64,000 nucleotides of DNA from Vreelandella aquamarina. Lineage in GTDB: Bacteria; Pseudomonadota; Gammaproteobacteria; Pseudomonadales; Halomonadaceae. The notes under the pieces were generated by a model. It made no database searches and was not told the DNA's origin. It saw only the letters and a program-made list of their open reading frames with translations. A program made the position numbers and the translations under genes. Of the stretch, positions 1 through 9,580 are shown piece by piece (the stretch's first letter is position 1; each line of letters starts with the position of its first letter). Location of the stretch: positions 62,001 to 126,000 of the forward strand of contig NZ_JABYQT010000003.1 of assembly GCF_020075495.1 (NCBI RefSeq). Reading direction: 5' to 3'.

Positions 1-1342
1 CCAGCGCGGTGGCAAAGCGCTCCCTTATACGCGTGAGGGCGTCGATGTTCTTGCCTTCAAACCGGAGCACCAGGGCCGGGGTGGTGTTGGACGCCCGGCA
101 CAAACCCCAGCCGTCGGGGTAATCGACCCGGATGCCATCCAGGGTGGTCTTGATACCTTCGCCGAAGTCGCCCTCGCGGGCAAGCGCTTCAATGAGGCCA
201 AACTTCTCCTCGTCGCTGACCGGGATATTGATTTCCGGCGTGCTGGGGTCCTGGGGGAAGCGGTCGAAAAACGCATCGGCATCTTCATTGTAAAGCGCCA
301 ATATTTCCAACAGACGTGCGGCGGCATAAAGGCCGTCATCAAAACCGTACCAGCGCTCCTTGAAGAAAATATGTCCGCTCATCTCCCCGGCAAGCTGTGC
401 ATTGGTCGCCTGCATACGCGCCTTGATGAGCGAATGGCCGGTGCGCCACATTTCAGGTTCACCGCCGGCGTCTGCAATGACCCGGGCCAGGTTGCCGGTG
501 CACTTGATATCAAAGATCACCCGGGCGCCCGGGGTGCGCGAGAGCATGTCCGTGGCAAACGCCATCAGCAGATGGTCAGGGTAGATCATCCGCCCGCGCG
601 GCGTGACAACGCCTACGCGGTCGCCGTCGCCGTCAAAGGCAAGCCCGATATCGGCGCCGGTTGCCTGCACCTTGTCGATCAGGTCCTTGAGGTTTTCGGG
701 TTTTCCGGGGTCCGGGTGGTGATTGGGAAAGCGGCCGTCGATCTCGGCAAACAGGGCGGTGGTGGTGACACCCAGCTGTTCGATCAGCTGCGGGCCAAGC
801 TCGCCTGTTACACCGTTGCCGCAGTCCACCACCGCCTTCAAGGGGCGCTTGACGTGAACGTCATTCAGGATGCGGGCAAGGTAGGCCTCGCGGATGTCCA
901 GCGTGCGCACGCTGCCCTGACCGCTGGTCAAGTCGTTTGATTCGATACGCGTAAGGAGTGCTCTGATCGCCTCGCCGGACAGCGTCTCGCCGGCCAGCAC
1001 GATCTTGAAGCCGTTGTAGTCCGGCGGGTTGTGGCTACCGGTGACTACCACGCCCGAACGGCTCTCGGGCAGTGTATGGGTGGCGAAGTAGAGCACCGGG
1101 GTGGGTACCATGCCGATGTCGATAACGTCGCGCCCGGCGGCGGTCAAGCCACGGATGAGCGCCGCCTGCAGGGAGGGTCCCGAGAGGCGGCCGTCGCGGG
1201 CGACAATCACGCTCTGTTCGCCGCGGGCCGCGGCCTCGGCGCCGATGGCGCGGCCGATCCATTCGGCGGTGGATTCGCTCAGCGTCTTGTCCACGATGCC
1301 GCGGATATCGTAGGCACGAAAAATCGAAGCAGGTACGTCCAT
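1..1342 (-). CDS. algC: Phosphomannomutase/phosphoglucomutase (3' end beyond window edge)
   Basis: Interconverts mannose-6-P/mannose-1-P and glucose-6-P/glucose-1-P in the cytoplasm, feeding exopolysaccharide, LPS and nucleotide-sugar synthesis. The frame opens at the ATG at 1342 with MDVPASIFRAYDIRG, typical of the AlgC N-terminus, and shows the phosphoserine active-site motif TGSHNPPDYNG around residues 100-110. The reading frame stays open to base 1, about 447 codons. Known AlgC proteins are about 463 residues, so only the last few residues should lie outside the window. It is the last visible gene of coaBC-dut-algC and starts 38 nt after the dut stop. The same order occurs in Pseudomonas, where argB follows (established knowledge). 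Confidence 0.95.
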   Translation of the reverse strand, partial: MDVPASIFRAYDIRGIVDKTLSESTAEWIGRAIGAEAAARGEQSVIVARDGRLSGPSLQAALIRGLTAAGRDVIDIGMVPTPVLYFATHTLPESRSGVVVTGSHNPPDYNGFKIVLAGETLSGEAIRALLTRIESNDLTSGQGSVRTLDIREAYLARILNDVHVKRPLKAVVDCGNGVTGELGPQLIEQLGVTTTALFAEIDGRFPNHHPDPGKPENLKDLIDKVQATGADIGLAFDGDGDRVGVVTPRGRMIYPDHLLMAFATDMLSRTPGARVIFDIKCTGNLARVIADAGGEPEMWRTGHSLIKARMQATNAQLAGEMSGHIFFKERWYGFDDGLYAAARLLEILALYNEDADAFFDRFPQDPSTPEINIPVSDEEKFGLIEALAREGDFGEGIKTTLDGIRVDYPDGWGLCRASNTTPALVLRFEGKNIDALTRIRERFATAL

Positions 1343-1380
1343 GGGCTGTGTCCTGTCAAACGTGGCGTAATGATACCTGG

Positions 1381-1839
1381 CTACTGGCGGCCGGTACTGC
1401 CAAAGCCGCCGCTTCCCCGGGTGGAGTCGGTAAAGGCGTCAACGATGTCGAGTTCTGCCTGCACCACGGGCACGAGTACATACTGCGCCAGGCGCTCGAA
1501 GGGCGAGAGCGTGAAGGCATCCTGCCCACGGTTCCAGACCGATATCATCAGCTCGCCCTGGTAGTCCGAGTCGATCAGGCCGACCAGGTTGCCCAGCACG
1601 ATGCCATGCTTGTGGCCCAGGCCCGAGCGCGGCAGGATCATGCCCGCAAGCCCGGGGTCCTCAATGTGGATGGCAAGCCCCGTGCGTACGAGTTGGCAGT
1701 CGCCGGGCGACAGCGTCAGGGGTTCATCGAGCAGGGCGCGCAGGTCCATGCCGGCGGAGCCCTCGGTGGCGTAGTGCGGCATGTAATCGCGCAGGCGCTC
1801 ATCGAGCACTTTGCACTGCAGGCGGGGGCGGGTGGTCAT
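1381..1839 (-). CDS. dut: dUTP diphosphatase (dUTPase)
   Basis: Hydrolyses dUTP to dUMP and pyrophosphate, keeping uracil out of DNA and supplying dUMP for thymidylate synthesis. The five trimeric dUTPase motifs can be followed: GSAGMDLRA near the N-terminus, [17 protein letters not shown], the ERLAQ region, and the glycine-rich P-loop-like tail [10 protein letters not shown] at the C-terminus. I chose the ATG at 1839 (152 aa, near the usual 151) because a GGAG lies six to seven bases upstream. An in-frame ATG at 1872 would add 11 residues without homology. It is sandwiched between coaBC (37 nt upstream) and algC (38 nt downstream) and is probably co-transcribed with both. Confidence 0.96.
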   Translation of the reverse strand: MTTRPRLQCKVLDERLRDYMPHYATEGSAGMDLRALLDEPLTLSPGDCQLVRTGLAIHIEDPGLAGMILPRSGLGHKHGIVLGNLVGLIDSDYQGELMISVWNRGQDAFTLSPFERLAQYVLVPVVQAELDIVDAFTDSTRGSGGFGSTGRQ

Positions 1840-1876
1840 GAAGGGCTCCAGCGTTGAAGAGGTGTTCATCAAAAGG

Positions 1877-3124
1877 TTAAACGGAGAGCAGCGTCAGCGC
1901 CTGGCGAATGATGCCCTGGGCCAGCTGGGTTTTCGGCTGAGGGGGCTCGCTGCGCTGTTCGATGCCCGCGGCGGTACGCCACAGCAGCAGCGCCGCGTTT
2001 TCGTCGCTGCCAAAGCCAAGGCCAGCTCGAGAGACATCGTTGGCGACGATCATGTCCAGGCCCTTGCGGTCGAGCTTGTCAGCGGCGTAGCGCTCGACCT
2101 GTCGGGTCTCGGCGGCAAATCCGACTACCCGCGGGCGGCTACCCGCGGGCAGCGCCGCGACCTCGGCTATGATATCCGGATTCTTGATCAATGTGAGCGT
2201 CAGGGTGTCGCTATCATCCTGTTTTTTAAGCTTGTGTTCTGCAGGAGACGCCGAGCGGTAATCGGCGACCGCGGCACAGCCGATGAACAGTGCCGCCTGC
2301 GGCGCCAGGCGCAGGGCCTCGGCATGCATCTGGGCGGCGGATTCAACATCGATACGCGTCACGCCCAGGGGCGTGGGCAGCGCTACCGGTCCACTGATCA
2401 GCGTTACCCGGGCGCCCTGAGCCACGGCCGCGGCGGCCAGGGCATAGCCCATCTTTCCCGAGCTGTGGTTGGAGAGATAGCGCACCGGGTCCAGCGGCTC
2501 ACGGGTAGGGCCTGCGGTAATCACTACGTGGGGGCCATGGCCGGGCGTAAACGTACCGGCAAAATGGGCGGCCACCGCTTCGAAGATGGCATCGGGCTCG
2601 CTCATGCGCCCGGGGCCGACATCGCCACAGGCCTGGTCCCCGGAGGCCGGGCCGATCAGTTGCCAGCCATCCAGCGCCAGCTGCTGGGCGTTGCGCTGGG
2701 AGGCCGGGTGGCGCCACATGGCCTGGTTCATCGCCGGCGCAATCAGCTTGGGCGCTTCGCAGGCCAGGCACAGCGTGGTGAGCAGGTCATCCGCCATGCC
2801 GTTGACCAGCCGGGCGATCAGGTCGGCGGTGGCGGGCGCAATCAGCACCAGGTCCGCCCAGCGGGCAAGCTCGATGTGGCCCATGCCGGCTTCGGCTTCC
2901 GGGTCGAGAAGCGAGGTGCGCACGGCTTCCCCGGAAAGTGCCTGAAGCGTCAACGGCGTAATGAACGCCTGGGCGCCATCGGTCATCACCACGCGGACCT
3001 CGCAGCCGGCTTGCTTGAGCAGGCGCACGATCAGTGCGCTCTTGTACGCGGCAATACCGGCGCTTACGCCCAGAAGGATGCGCTTGCCGGCAAGCGTCGA
3101 TATCGAGGGAGTGTCAGAAACCAT
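1877..3124 (-). CDS. coaBC: Bifunctional phosphopantothenoylcysteine decarboxylase / phosphopantothenate-cysteine ligase
   Basis: Catalyses two consecutive coenzyme A steps: condensation of 4'-phosphopantothenate with cysteine (CoaB, C-terminal half) and FMN-dependent decarboxylation to 4'-phosphopantetheine (CoaC, N-terminal half). Visible CoaC landmarks are [15 protein letters not shown] at the start, the PAMNQAMW substrate loop and [10 protein letters not shown] containing the catalytic cysteine. The CoaB half has the [10 protein letters not shown] nucleotide-binding motif and a KNPDII segment. The frame extends upstream to 3232, but the extra 36 residues match nothing expected. The ATG at 3124 gives 415 aa, normal for the family. 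First gene of the leftward operon, divergent from radC. Confidence 0.95.
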   Translation of the reverse strand: MVSDTPSISTLAGKRILLGVSAGIAAYKSALIVRLLKQAGCEVRVVMTDGAQAFITPLTLQALSGEAVRTSLLDPEAEAGMGHIELARWADLVLIAPATADLIARLVNGMADDLLTTLCLACEAPKLIAPAMNQAMWRHPASQRNAQQLALDGWQLIGPASGDQACGDVGPGRMSEPDAIFEAVAAHFAGTFTPGHGPHVVITAGPTREPLDPVRYLSNHSSGKMGYALAAAAVAQGARVTLISGPVALPTPLGVTRIDVESAAQMHAEALRLAPQAALFIGCAAVADYRSASPAEHKLKKQDDSDTLTLTLIKNPDIIAEVAALPAGSRPRVVGFAAETRQVERYAADKLDRKGLDMIVANDVSRAGLGFGSDENAALLLWRTAAGIEQRSEPPQPKTQLAQGIIRQALTLLSV

Positions 3125-3258
3125 GGCAGCAAGTCCACATGAGCGTTCTTTGAAAGGCCTACCATACCATCCGTTTTGCCAGTTTGGCATGTTGAAGCCC
3201 ATAACGGTTAAGCTAGGTTTACTGAGCTTCAAGGGCTTTCATGCAGCGAGGAGGGTAG

Positions 3259-3933
3259 ATGGGGATCAATCACTGGCCGGAGGGTGAGCGGCCACGAGAA
3301 AAGCTTCTGACCATGGGTGCGCAGGCCCTGTCGGATGCCGAACTGCTGGCGATTTTTCTGCGCGTGGGCGTGCAGGGGCGCTCGGCGGTCGACCTGGCGC
3401 GTGACCTGCTGAGCACCTTTGGCGGCCTGCGTCCGCTGCTCGAAGCCGACCAGGCGAGCTTTTGCGCCGCCCGCGGGCTTGGCAGTGCCAAGTTCGCGCA
3501 GCTTCAGGCCACGCTTGAAATCTCCAGGCGTCATCTGGCGAGCCAGCTGGCTCGTGGCAATGCGCTGACCTCGCCGGAGCTGGTGCGCCACTACCTGAGT
3601 TCCCAGCTGCGCCACTTGGGACATGAGGAGTTCGCGGTAATTTTTTTGGACACACAGCATCGAATCATTCGCTATGAATCCCTGTTTCGCGGTACCCTAG
3701 ACAGCGCATCCGTTTACCCCCGCGAAGTTGCCAAGCGCGCATTGGAACTTAGCGCCGGCGCCGTTATCCTGGCCCATAACCACCCCTCCGGCGTGGCTGA
3801 GCCTAGCGATGCCGATCGTCGTATTACCGACCGCTTGAAAGATGCCCTCGGCCTTTTTGAGGTGCGCGTTCTGGATCATTTCGTGGTGGGGGATGGAGAC
3901 GTGGTCTCTTTTGCCGAGCGCGGCTGGCTATGA
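3259..3933 (+). CDS. radC: RadC-family JAB/MPN protein
   Basis: A 224-residue RadC homologue with an N-terminal helix-hairpin-helix-like region ([24 protein letters not shown]) and a C-terminal JAMM/MPN+ metalloprotease-like domain. The zinc motif is intact: AHNHPSG followed by the SDAD segment at about residues 172-184. The original assignment to DNA repair has not held up, and the true function of chromosomal RadC is unresolved, so none is assigned. A GAGGAGG ribosome-binding site lies just before the ATG. The gene diverges from coaBC, as in Pseudomonas, and is followed by the rpmB promoter. Confidence 0.93.
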   Translation: MGINHWPEGERPREKLLTMGAQALSDAELLAIFLRVGVQGRSAVDLARDLLSTFGGLRPLLEADQASFCAARGLGSAKFAQLQATLEISRRHLASQLARGNALTSPELVRHYLSSQLRHLGHEEFAVIFLDTQHRIIRYESLFRGTLDSASVYPREVAKRALELSAGAVILAHNHPSGVAEPSDADRRITDRLKDALGLFEVRVLDHFVVGDGDVVSFAERGWL

Positions 3934-3987
3934 GCAGTGGATGAAAAGCAGGCGTATCGCGCTGGCTTTACAGATGAAATGCCTTCA

Positions 3988-4010
3988 AAACGGCTTTTTT
4001 TAGCCTTTTT
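3988..4010 (+). terminator. Probable weak terminator after radC
   Basis: A short GGCT/AGCC stem (3992-3995 with 4002-4005) around a T-rich loop is followed by five Ts. A-residues before the stem can extend the pairing with the T-run. The stem is short, so termination efficiency is doubtful. Confidence 0.45.
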
Positions 4011-4022
4011 GGGCGGTTTTGC

Positions 4023-4051
4023 TTGTCGATGGTCGGGTGCTCTGGTATAAA
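4023..4051 (+). promoter_or_regulatory. Sigma-70-type promoter for rpmB-rpmG
   Basis: TTGTCG at 4023-4028 is separated by 17 bp from TATAAA at 4046-4051. It would give an untranslated leader of about 130 nt before rpmB. Read by eye, with no start-site data. Confidence 0.6.
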
Positions 4052-4189
4052 GTGCCACCTTTAAACTTGGGTTGAATAACGGATTTGGGCACAGCTAGGC
4101 GGTTAACGGCGTCGACTCCCTCTCTTCCGGTTTGCCCGACAGTTTTGAACACTCAGGCTTATACCCTGGCCAAGCGGTTGGAGGCTCTC

Positions 4190-4426
4190 ATGTCCAAAGT
4201 ATGTCAGGTTACCGGCAAGCGTCCGGTAACTGGTAACAACGTTTCACACTCCCAGCGTAAGACACGTCGTCGTTTCTTGCCGAACCTGCACACCCATCGT
4301 TTCTGGGTTGAATCCGAAAACCGCTTCGTCAAGCTGCGCGTCTCCTCCAAGGGCATGCGTATCATTGACAAGAAAGGTATCGAGACGGTTCTGGCTGATA
4401 TCCGTAAGCGCGGCGACGCCATCTAA
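4190..4426 (+). CDS. rpmB: 50S ribosomal protein L28
   Basis: A 78-residue L28, starting [12 protein letters not shown] with the characteristic GNNVSHS and [11 protein letters not shown] segments. Part of the large ribosomal subunit. The ATG at 4190 is preceded by GGAGG-like GGTTGGAGGC. An upstream in-frame ATG at 4085 would add 35 residues never seen in L28. It is followed after 26 nt by rpmG, the usual pairing, and the two should share the promoter at 4023-4051. Confidence 0.98.
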   Translation: MSKVCQVTGKRPVTGNNVSHSQRKTRRRFLPNLHTHRFWVESENRFVKLRVSSKGMRIIDKKGIETVLADIRKRGDAI

Positions 4427-4452
4427 GACAGCATTATTGGGAGAGTTAAACC

Positions 4453-4608
4453 ATGCGCGATAAGATCAAGCTGGTGTCCAGTGCCGGTACAGGCCACTTC
4501 TACACCACGGATAAAAACAAGCGGAATACCCCGGACAAGTTCGAATTCAAGAAATACGACCCGGTGGTCCGCAAGCACGTTATCTACAAGGAAGCCAAGA
4601 TCAAGTAA
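4453..4608 (+). CDS. rpmG: 50S ribosomal protein L33
   Basis: A 51-residue ORF beginning [19 protein letters not shown] and ending with [11 protein letters not shown], a full-length L33. This is the cysteine-free, zinc-independent type: the CxxC pairs of the zinc-binding form are absent. It sits directly behind rpmB and ahead of a strong terminator at 4654-4679. A GGGAG ribosome-binding site lies just upstream. Confidence 0.97.
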   Translation: MRDKIKLVSSAGTGHFYTTDKNKRNTPDKFEFKKYDPVVRKHVIYKEAKIK

Positions 4609-4653
4609 TCGCGCAAGCGATGATCGGCTTTCACCGCAGGCGAGCGCCTGTTG

Positions 4654-4679
4654 AAAACCCGGCCTCTCGCCGGGTTTTT
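4654..4679 (+). terminator. Rho-independent terminator of rpmB-rpmG
   Basis: AAAACCCGGC (4654-4663) pairs perfectly with GCCGGGTTTT (4669-4678), with a CTCTC-type loop and a terminal T-run. A classical intrinsic terminator. Confidence 0.9.
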
Positions 4680-4783
4680 GCATGTATGGGCTTTGCGTAA
4701 GGGCATTTTTTTAAGTACCTTTTTTAAGAGCTTGGCGTGCCTGCCCATCCTGCGCGTACTGATATCGTTACCAGGTCCCCTTC

Positions 4784-5611
4784 ATGCCCGAACTGCCCGA
4801 AGTCGAAACCACCAAGCGTGGCGTCGCCCCCTACCTTGAAGACCAGGAGATCACCGAGGTGCTGGTTCGCCAGCCGCGGCTGCGTATTCCCGTGCCTGAT
4901 GATCTGGCCGAGCGCTTGATCGGCGCGCGCATCGGTACCCTGACCCGGCGCGCCAAGTATCTTCAGATACCGGTGCACCAGGCAGGCGAGGACGCCACGC
5001 TCCTGTGGCACCTGGGCATGTCGGGCAGCCTGCGGATCGCTCAGGTGGGCGATATGCCCAGGAAGCACGACCATATTGACGTGGTAACCGCCAATGGACA
5101 CGTGCTGCGCTATCATGACCCGCGGCGCTTTGGCTTCGTCGACTGGCAACTGGGCGACGGCACGGCAGACCGCCGTCTGGTGCACCTGGGGCCGGAGCCT
5201 CTGGATGATGCGTTCGACGGCCGCTGGCTGTATACGCTTTCCCGCAACAAGCGCATGGCGGTCAAGCCCTTTTTGATGGATAACCGCGTGGTCGTCGGGG
5301 CGGGCAATATCTACGCGTCGGAGGCGCTGTTCATGGCGGGGATCGACCCGCGCCGCGCGGCCGGGCGTATCTCCCTGGCGCGCTATGAGGCGCTTGCCGC
5401 CGCCGTCAAGGAAGTACTGGCGGCGGCGATTACCCAGGGCGGCACCACCCTGCGCGATTTTGTCAGCGGCCAGGGCGAGCCGGGTTATTTTGCCCAGCGG
5501 CTGAATGTCTACGGGCGCCAGGGCGAACCCTGTCTACGCTGTGGAGCAGAGCTTCAGCGTATTACGCTTGGCCAGCGGGCCAGCGTGTTTTGCCCTGTCT
5601 GCCAGCGATGA
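4784..5611 (+). CDS. mutM: Formamidopyrimidine-DNA glycosylase
   Basis: Bifunctional base-excision repair enzyme that removes 8-oxoguanine and FaPy lesions and cleaves the abasic site by beta/delta elimination. The N-terminus MPELPEVET supplies the catalytic Pro2 and Glu3. The helix-two-turn-helix region ([13 protein letters not shown]) is present, and the C-terminal zinc finger has Cys250, Cys253, Cys270 and Cys273. At 275 residues it is close to the usual 270. The start is fixed by the requirement that Pro2 follow the initiator Met. Monocistronic in appearance, between the rpmG terminator and the rRNA methyltransferase gene 48 nt downstream. Confidence 0.97.
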   Translation: MPELPEVETTKRGVAPYLEDQEITEVLVRQPRLRIPVPDDLAERLIGARIGTLTRRAKYLQIPVHQAGEDATLLWHLGMSGSLRIAQVGDMPRKHDHIDVVTANGHVLRYHDPRRFGFVDWQLGDGTADRRLVHLGPEPLDDAFDGRWLYTLSRNKRMAVKPFLMDNRVVVGAGNIYASEALFMAGIDPRRAAGRISLARYEALAAAVKEVLAAAITQGGTTLRDFVSGQGEPGYFAQRLNVYGRQGEPCLRCGAELQRITLGQRASVFCPVCQR

Positions 5612-5659
5612 GCGCTGGCCGCCCTCTCTATCTTGTTGTCTACGCTTTTGGAGACTGTT

Positions 5660-6850
5660 GTGACCCAACGCCTGCGCTTGAATAAAAATGCTGATCGCCG
5701 CCTGAAGGCCGGCCATCTGTGGATCTACTCCAACGAAGTGGATATCAAGGAGACGCCGCTCAAGAACTTTACCGCCGGCGAGGCTGCGCTGGTGGAAGCG
5801 TCCAACGGTAAAACCCTGGGCGTGGCTTACATCAACCCGCATTCGCTGATTGCCGGACGCGTGATGTCCCGCGACCCGGAAATGCGCCTTGACCGTTCGC
5901 TGTTCGTCCACCGCTTCAACCAGGCGCTGGCCCTGCGTGAGCGTCTCTATGCCAAGCCGTTCTATCGTCTGATTCACGGCGAGGGCGATCTACTGCCGGG
6001 CCTGGTCATCGACCGGTTTGGCGATGTGCTGGTCGTGCAGCTCAACACTGCCGGCATGCAGGCCCTGGCTGATGAAATCGTCGATGCGCTCGAAAAGGTC
6101 ATCAAGCCCGAGGTAATCGTCTTCCGTAACGACACCGGCGGGCGCCGCCAGGAAGGCCTCGAGGCCCACGTCGACGTGGTCAAGGGCACACTGCCTGATG
6201 ACGTCGTGATCGAAGAGAACGGTACTCGCTTCGTGGTGCCGGTACTCGATGGCCAGAAGACCGGCTGGTTCTTCGATCACCGTGAAAACCGGGCATGGCT
6301 GAACAGTCAGGTCGCCGGCAAGCGCGTGCTGGACGTGTTCAGCTACGTGGGTGGCTGGGGCGTGCAGGCCGCGACCAGCGGCGCCTCAGAGGTGCTGTGC
6401 ATCGATGCCTCCGGCCCGGCGCTGGAGCGGGTCGCCCGCAACGCCGAGCTCAATGGCGTGGCCGAACAGGTGGCGATTGGCGAAGGCGACGCCTTCGAGG
6501 CGCTGGCCGCCTTGAAGGCCGACGGTGAGCAGTTCGACGTGGTGATCCTGGATCCGCCGGCGTTCATCAAGAAGCGCAAGGATATTCCCAACGGCGAGCG
6601 TGCCTATGCACGCCTGAACCGTGAAGCCATGCGCCTGCTGGGCCGCGATGGCCTGCTGCTCTCGGCGTCCTGCTCCATGCATCTGGCAGCCGACCGCCTG
6701 GTGGATGTCGTACGCGGCGCGGTGCGCCACCAGGACCGCCACGGCCAGGTGATCTTCCAGGGCCATCAGGGGCCGGACCATCCGGTACACCCGGCGATCC
6801 CGGAAACCGCGTACCTGAAAGCGCTGGGCGTTCGGGTGTTTCGCGATTAA
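5660..6850 (+). CDS. rlmI: Class I SAM-dependent rRNA methyltransferase, RlmI type
   Basis: Predicted 23S rRNA m5C methyltransferase (E. coli RlmI acts on C1962). An N-terminal PUA-like RNA-binding region (KAGHLWIYSNEV) is followed by a Rossmann methyltransferase core with the SAM loop DVFSYVGGWGVQAA near residue 220 and the LDPPAFIKKRKD motif near 295. A Cys in SASCSMH probably serves as nucleophile. The GTG at 5660 is preferred: GGAG lies eight bases upstream and it yields 396 aa, the E. coli length. A TTG at 5633 would add nine residues. The exact target base is inferred from the family, so the symbol is provisional. Confidence 0.82.
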   Translation: MTQRLRLNKNADRRLKAGHLWIYSNEVDIKETPLKNFTAGEAALVEASNGKTLGVAYINPHSLIAGRVMSRDPEMRLDRSLFVHRFNQALALRERLYAKPFYRLIHGEGDLLPGLVIDRFGDVLVVQLNTAGMQALADEIVDALEKVIKPEVIVFRNDTGGRRQEGLEAHVDVVKGTLPDDVVIEENGTRFVVPVLDGQKTGWFFDHRENRAWLNSQVAGKRVLDVFSYVGGWGVQAATSGASEVLCIDASGPALERVARNAELNGVAEQVAIGEGDAFEALAALKADGEQFDVVILDPPAFIKKRKDIPNGERAYARLNREAMRLLGRDGLLLSASCSMHLAADRLVDVVRGAVRHQDRHGQVIFQGHQGPDHPVHPAIPETAYLKALGVRVFRD

Positions 6851-6901
6851 GTAGCCCAAGTCAGCGTGAGCCTGGACGAGCGCACGATAAAGGAGAGCCT
6901 C

Positions 6902-7342
6902 ATGGAGTGGGTACTGCCAGATCCCTACGTGATCGATATTCACGTCGAGCGTGCCTCGATCGATGCCTACGGGCACGTGAACAACAGCGAGTATCTGCGC
7001 TGGGTAGAGCAGATCAGCTGGGCCCACTCTGAAGCGCTGGGGCTCTGTATCGAGCGCTACCGCGAGCTGGATCGCGCCATGGCGGTGCACCGTCATGAGC
7101 TAGACTACCTGGCCCCGGCCTTTGCCGGTGACGAACTGGCGCTTGCCACCTGGATCGTTGGATGTGATGGTCGCTTCACCCTGACGCGGCGCTTTCAATT
7201 GAAGCGGCGCGAGGATGGCAAGACCCTGCTGAACGCGCGCACCCGGTTTGCCTGCATCGCGCTTTCCAGCGGGCGGCCCAAGCGCCTGCCCGATGAGTAT
7301 CAGAAAATCTACGGAGCAGTACTGGTGAAAGAGACAAGCTAA
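6902..7342 (+). CDS. 4-hydroxybenzoyl-CoA-type (hotdog) acyl-CoA thioesterase
   Basis: A 146-residue single hotdog-fold protein of the FadM/YbgC/4HBT group, hydrolysing acyl-CoA thioesters in the cytoplasm. The family signature DAYGHVNNSEYLRWVEQ, with the catalytic Asp, is near residues 21-37. The substrate chain length cannot be told from sequence. The ATG at 6902 has an AAGGAG ribosome-binding site; an upstream in-frame GTG lacks one. It starts 51 nt after rlmI, so the two may be co-transcribed, and is followed by a terminator at 7385-7408. Confidence 0.85.
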   Translation: MEWVLPDPYVIDIHVERASIDAYGHVNNSEYLRWVEQISWAHSEALGLCIERYRELDRAMAVHRHELDYLAPAFAGDELALATWIVGCDGRFTLTRRFQLKRREDGKTLLNARTRFACIALSSGRPKRLPDEYQKIYGAVLVKETS

Positions 7343-7384
7343 AAGTCTGTTAAGGTTCGCCAATGCGATAAATAACGCTGTATG

Positions 7385-7408
7385 AAAACGCCTTTATAGG
7401 CGTTTTTT
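7385..7408 (+). terminator. Rho-independent terminator
   Basis: AAAACGCCT (7385-7393) pairs with AGGCGTTTT (7398-7406), followed by more Ts. Ends the rlmI-thioesterase transcript. Confidence 0.88.
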
Positions 7409-7493
7409 CTGTTTTAAGGTTATGCCTCAGCGGTGCTCTCTCGCTGTGCTGTAATGCTAGATGAACTTATATGCTGGCTCAGGAGAGATCACT

Positions 7494-8609
7494 ATGCAGA
7501 TAGGCGTTCCCAAGGAAATCAAGAACCACGAGTACCGTGTGGCGCTGACCCCCACCGGGGCACGCGAACTTGTCGGCCAGGGCCATGCGGTGACCGTACA
7601 GGCCGGGGCGGGTGAGGGCGCAGGCTTCAACGACGCCGATTTCGAAGCGGCCGGCGCGCGGATCGAAGGCGATATCGACGCGCTATGGCAAGGTGCCGAG
7701 CTGATTCTGAAGGTAAAGGAACCCCAGCCGGAAGAGGTTGCCCGGCTAACGCCGCAGCATACGCTGTTTACCTACCTGCACCTAGCGGCTGAAGAGACAT
7801 TGACGCGTGGGTTGATGGAGAGCGGAGCGACCTGTATTGCTTATGAAACCATCACCGATGCCCAGGGCGGACTGCCGCTGCTGGCGCCCATGAGCACCGT
7901 GGCTGGACGTATGGCGGTGCAGGCGGGAGCGCATAGCCTGGAGAAGGCCCAAGGCGGCTCTGGTGTACTGCTGCCGGGGGTGCCAGGCGTGTCGCCTGGC
8001 AAGGTCACCGTGATTGGCGGCGGCGTGGTAGGCGAGAACGCTGCGCGCATGGCGCTGGGGTTGGGCGCCGAGGTGACCATTCTGGACAAGTCGCTGGCGC
8101 GCCTGGGCGTGCTGGATGACCGCTACCAGGGGCGTATCAAGACCGTCTACTCCACGGCAGATGCGCTGGATCACGCCGTGCGCGAGTCCGATGTGATCAT
8201 TGGCGCGGTGCTGATTCCCGGCGCCGCCGCGCCCAAGCTGATCACTCGCGCCATGCTGGCCGACATGAAGCCTGGCAGCGTGCTGGTAGACGTGGCCATC
8301 GACCAGGGCGGCTGCTTTGAAACCAGCCGGCCCACCACCCACGCTGAGCCTACTTACATGGTGGATGGCATTGTGCACTACTGCGTAGCCAACATGCCGG
8401 GTGGGGTGGCGCGCACTTCGACGCTTGGGCTGACCAACGCCACGCTGCCCTTTGTGCTGGCTCTTGCCGGCAAGGGCTGGCAACAGGCGCTGGGGGATGA
8501 TCGCCACTTTCTGCCGGGGCTCAATGTGCATGCAGGAAAAATCACCTACCCGGCAGTGGCAAGGGCCTTTGGCCTTGAGTGCCACGACCCGGCAAGTGCC
8601 CTTGGCTAA
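7494..8609 (+). CDS. ald: Alanine dehydrogenase
   Basis: NAD-dependent oxidative deamination of L-alanine to pyruvate and ammonium (reversible). The 371-residue protein begins [18 protein letters not shown] and carries the pyruvate-site segment LKVKEPQ with the conserved Lys, the [14 protein letters not shown] stretch with His and the Rossmann motif [12 protein letters not shown] around residue 170. The C-terminal TNATLPF signature is present. The ATG at 7494 has AGGAGA upstream; the longer frame from 7461 lacks support. It stands alone between a terminator and convergent slyX. No adjacent Lrp-like regulator is present, although ald genes often have one. Confidence 0.96.
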   Translation: MQIGVPKEIKNHEYRVALTPTGARELVGQGHAVTVQAGAGEGAGFNDADFEAAGARIEGDIDALWQGAELILKVKEPQPEEVARLTPQHTLFTYLHLAAEETLTRGLMESGATCIAYETITDAQGGLPLLAPMSTVAGRMAVQAGAHSLEKAQGGSGVLLPGVPGVSPGKVTVIGGGVVGENAARMALGLGAEVTILDKSLARLGVLDDRYQGRIKTVYSTADALDHAVRESDVIIGAVLIPGAAAPKLITRAMLADMKPGSVLVDVAIDQGGCFETSRPTTHAEPTYMVDGIVHYCVANMPGGVARTSTLGLTNATLPFVLALAGKGWQQALGDDRHFLPGLNVHAGKITYPAVARAFGLECHDPASALG

Positions 8610-8633
8610 TACTTGACGTTGAAGCCGTCTGTT

Positions 8634-8882
8634 CTAATAGTGAGGGGGCACGTCGTCTTCCGGACGGCCTGCGCCCTGACTTGCGTTATCCTGCAGGGCC
8701 TGGTGCTGCTCGCGCAGGCGTTCGCGCATCAAGGCGCTTAGCTGCTCGAGTTTTTCAAGCCGGCGTTCCTGCTGGACCACCGCCTGATCAAGGGTATCCA
8801 GCCAGTGCTCCTGGTAGGCGAGGCGGCTTTCCAGCGCTTCAAGGTGTTGCGTCAGCTCGGCAGGAGAAAAGTCTTGTGTCAT
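8634..8882 (-). CDS. slyX: SlyX family protein
   Basis: An 82-residue cytoplasmic protein dominated by heptad-like Leu/Glu/Arg segments (LESRLAYQEHWLDTLDQAV and RLEKLEQLSALMRERL), predicting a coiled coil, and ending with the diagnostic PPHY tail. E. coli SlyX is 72 residues and its function is not established. It converges on ald with 24 nt between the ends and diverges from the cold-shock-domain membrane gene. Confidence 0.9.
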   Translation of the reverse strand: MTQDFSPAELTQHLEALESRLAYQEHWLDTLDQAVVQQERRLEKLEQLSALMRERLREQHQALQDNASQGAGRPEDDVPPHY

Positions 8883-8992
8883 GGTAACATGGCAACCTTG
8901 TGTAGTATGTCCGGTACTGTCGGGAATGGGCCTGGCGGTTCGGGTATTGTCCTTCGTCTGTTACCCATACAACAAGAGAGCTTTTATCATCT

Positions 8993-9544
8993 ATGAATCC
9001 AAAAGTTGTGTTTCGCTGTTTATTGATCAGTGTATTGCTAGCCGCCCCCACGCCGCTTCTGCTGGCGGGGATTGTTCATTTAACCAACGCCCCCCTGGCG
9101 GAACTGTGGCAGGCTGAACTGGCCATCAGTGGTGTCAGCGGCATCTATATCGCCGTCGCCTTGGGAAGCTTTATCGTTTTGTGTATCGGTACATTGGCCT
9201 CTGCTGCATTGGCGCCGCCAATGGTCGTCACGGCCGGCGTCGAGCGTTCAGATACTGCTCGTGCCAAGGCAGCGCCTCGTCCTCAGCCGGTCGATGAACT
9301 GGACGATGAAGAGGAAGACATCATCGATCCCAACGACGGTCGGGAAGAGGGTGAAGTGAAGTGGTTCAACACCAACAAGGGTTACGGCTTCATCACCCGC
9401 GATAACGGCGAAGACGTGTTCGTTCACTTTCGCGCTATTCGCGGCCGTGGCCCGCGCATGCTGGCAGAAGGGCAGATCGTGCGTTACCACGTCATCAAGA
9501 ACGACCGTGGTCTGCAGGCGGATGACGTCAGTATCATCGAGTAG
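8993..9544 (+). CDS. Membrane-anchored cold-shock-domain protein
   Basis: A 183-residue protein with two hydrophobic helices (about residues 5-27 and 47-76), an acidic linker ([15 protein letters not shown], about 101-115) and a complete C-terminal cold-shock domain (about 119-183). The domain has both nucleic-acid-binding motifs: KGYGFI at 129-134 and VFVHF at 142-146. Cold-shock domains bind single-stranded RNA/DNA and usually occur as free 70-residue proteins, so this one would be tethered at the inner membrane. Topology is inferred from hydrophobicity alone. Similar TM plus CSD proteins are annotated in pseudomonads. Role unknown. The ATG at 8993 follows AAGAGAG. Diverges from slyX. Confidence 0.85.
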   Translation: MNPKVVFRCLLISVLLAAPTPLLLAGIVHLTNAPLAELWQAELAISGVSGIYIAVALGSFIVLCIGTLASAALAPPMVVTAGVERSDTARAKAAPRPQPVDELDDEEEDIIDPNDGREEGEVKWFNTNKGYGFITRDNGEDVFVHFRAIRGRGPRMLAEGQIVRYHVIKNDRGLQADDVSIIE

Positions 9545-9580
9545 AAATCGCTACGTCCAAACGCGTCTCTGGCGTAACAC

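Noticed and set aside
371-940. Plus-strand frame of 189 codons opposite algC
   Set aside because: It is antisense to a clearly conserved phosphomannomutase and has no recognisable domain; it arises from GC-rich codon bias.
1811-3142. Plus-strand frame of 443 codons opposite coaBC
   Set aside because: Basic, Gly/Arg/Gln-rich composition typical of an antisense shadow; coaBC on the other strand is intact.
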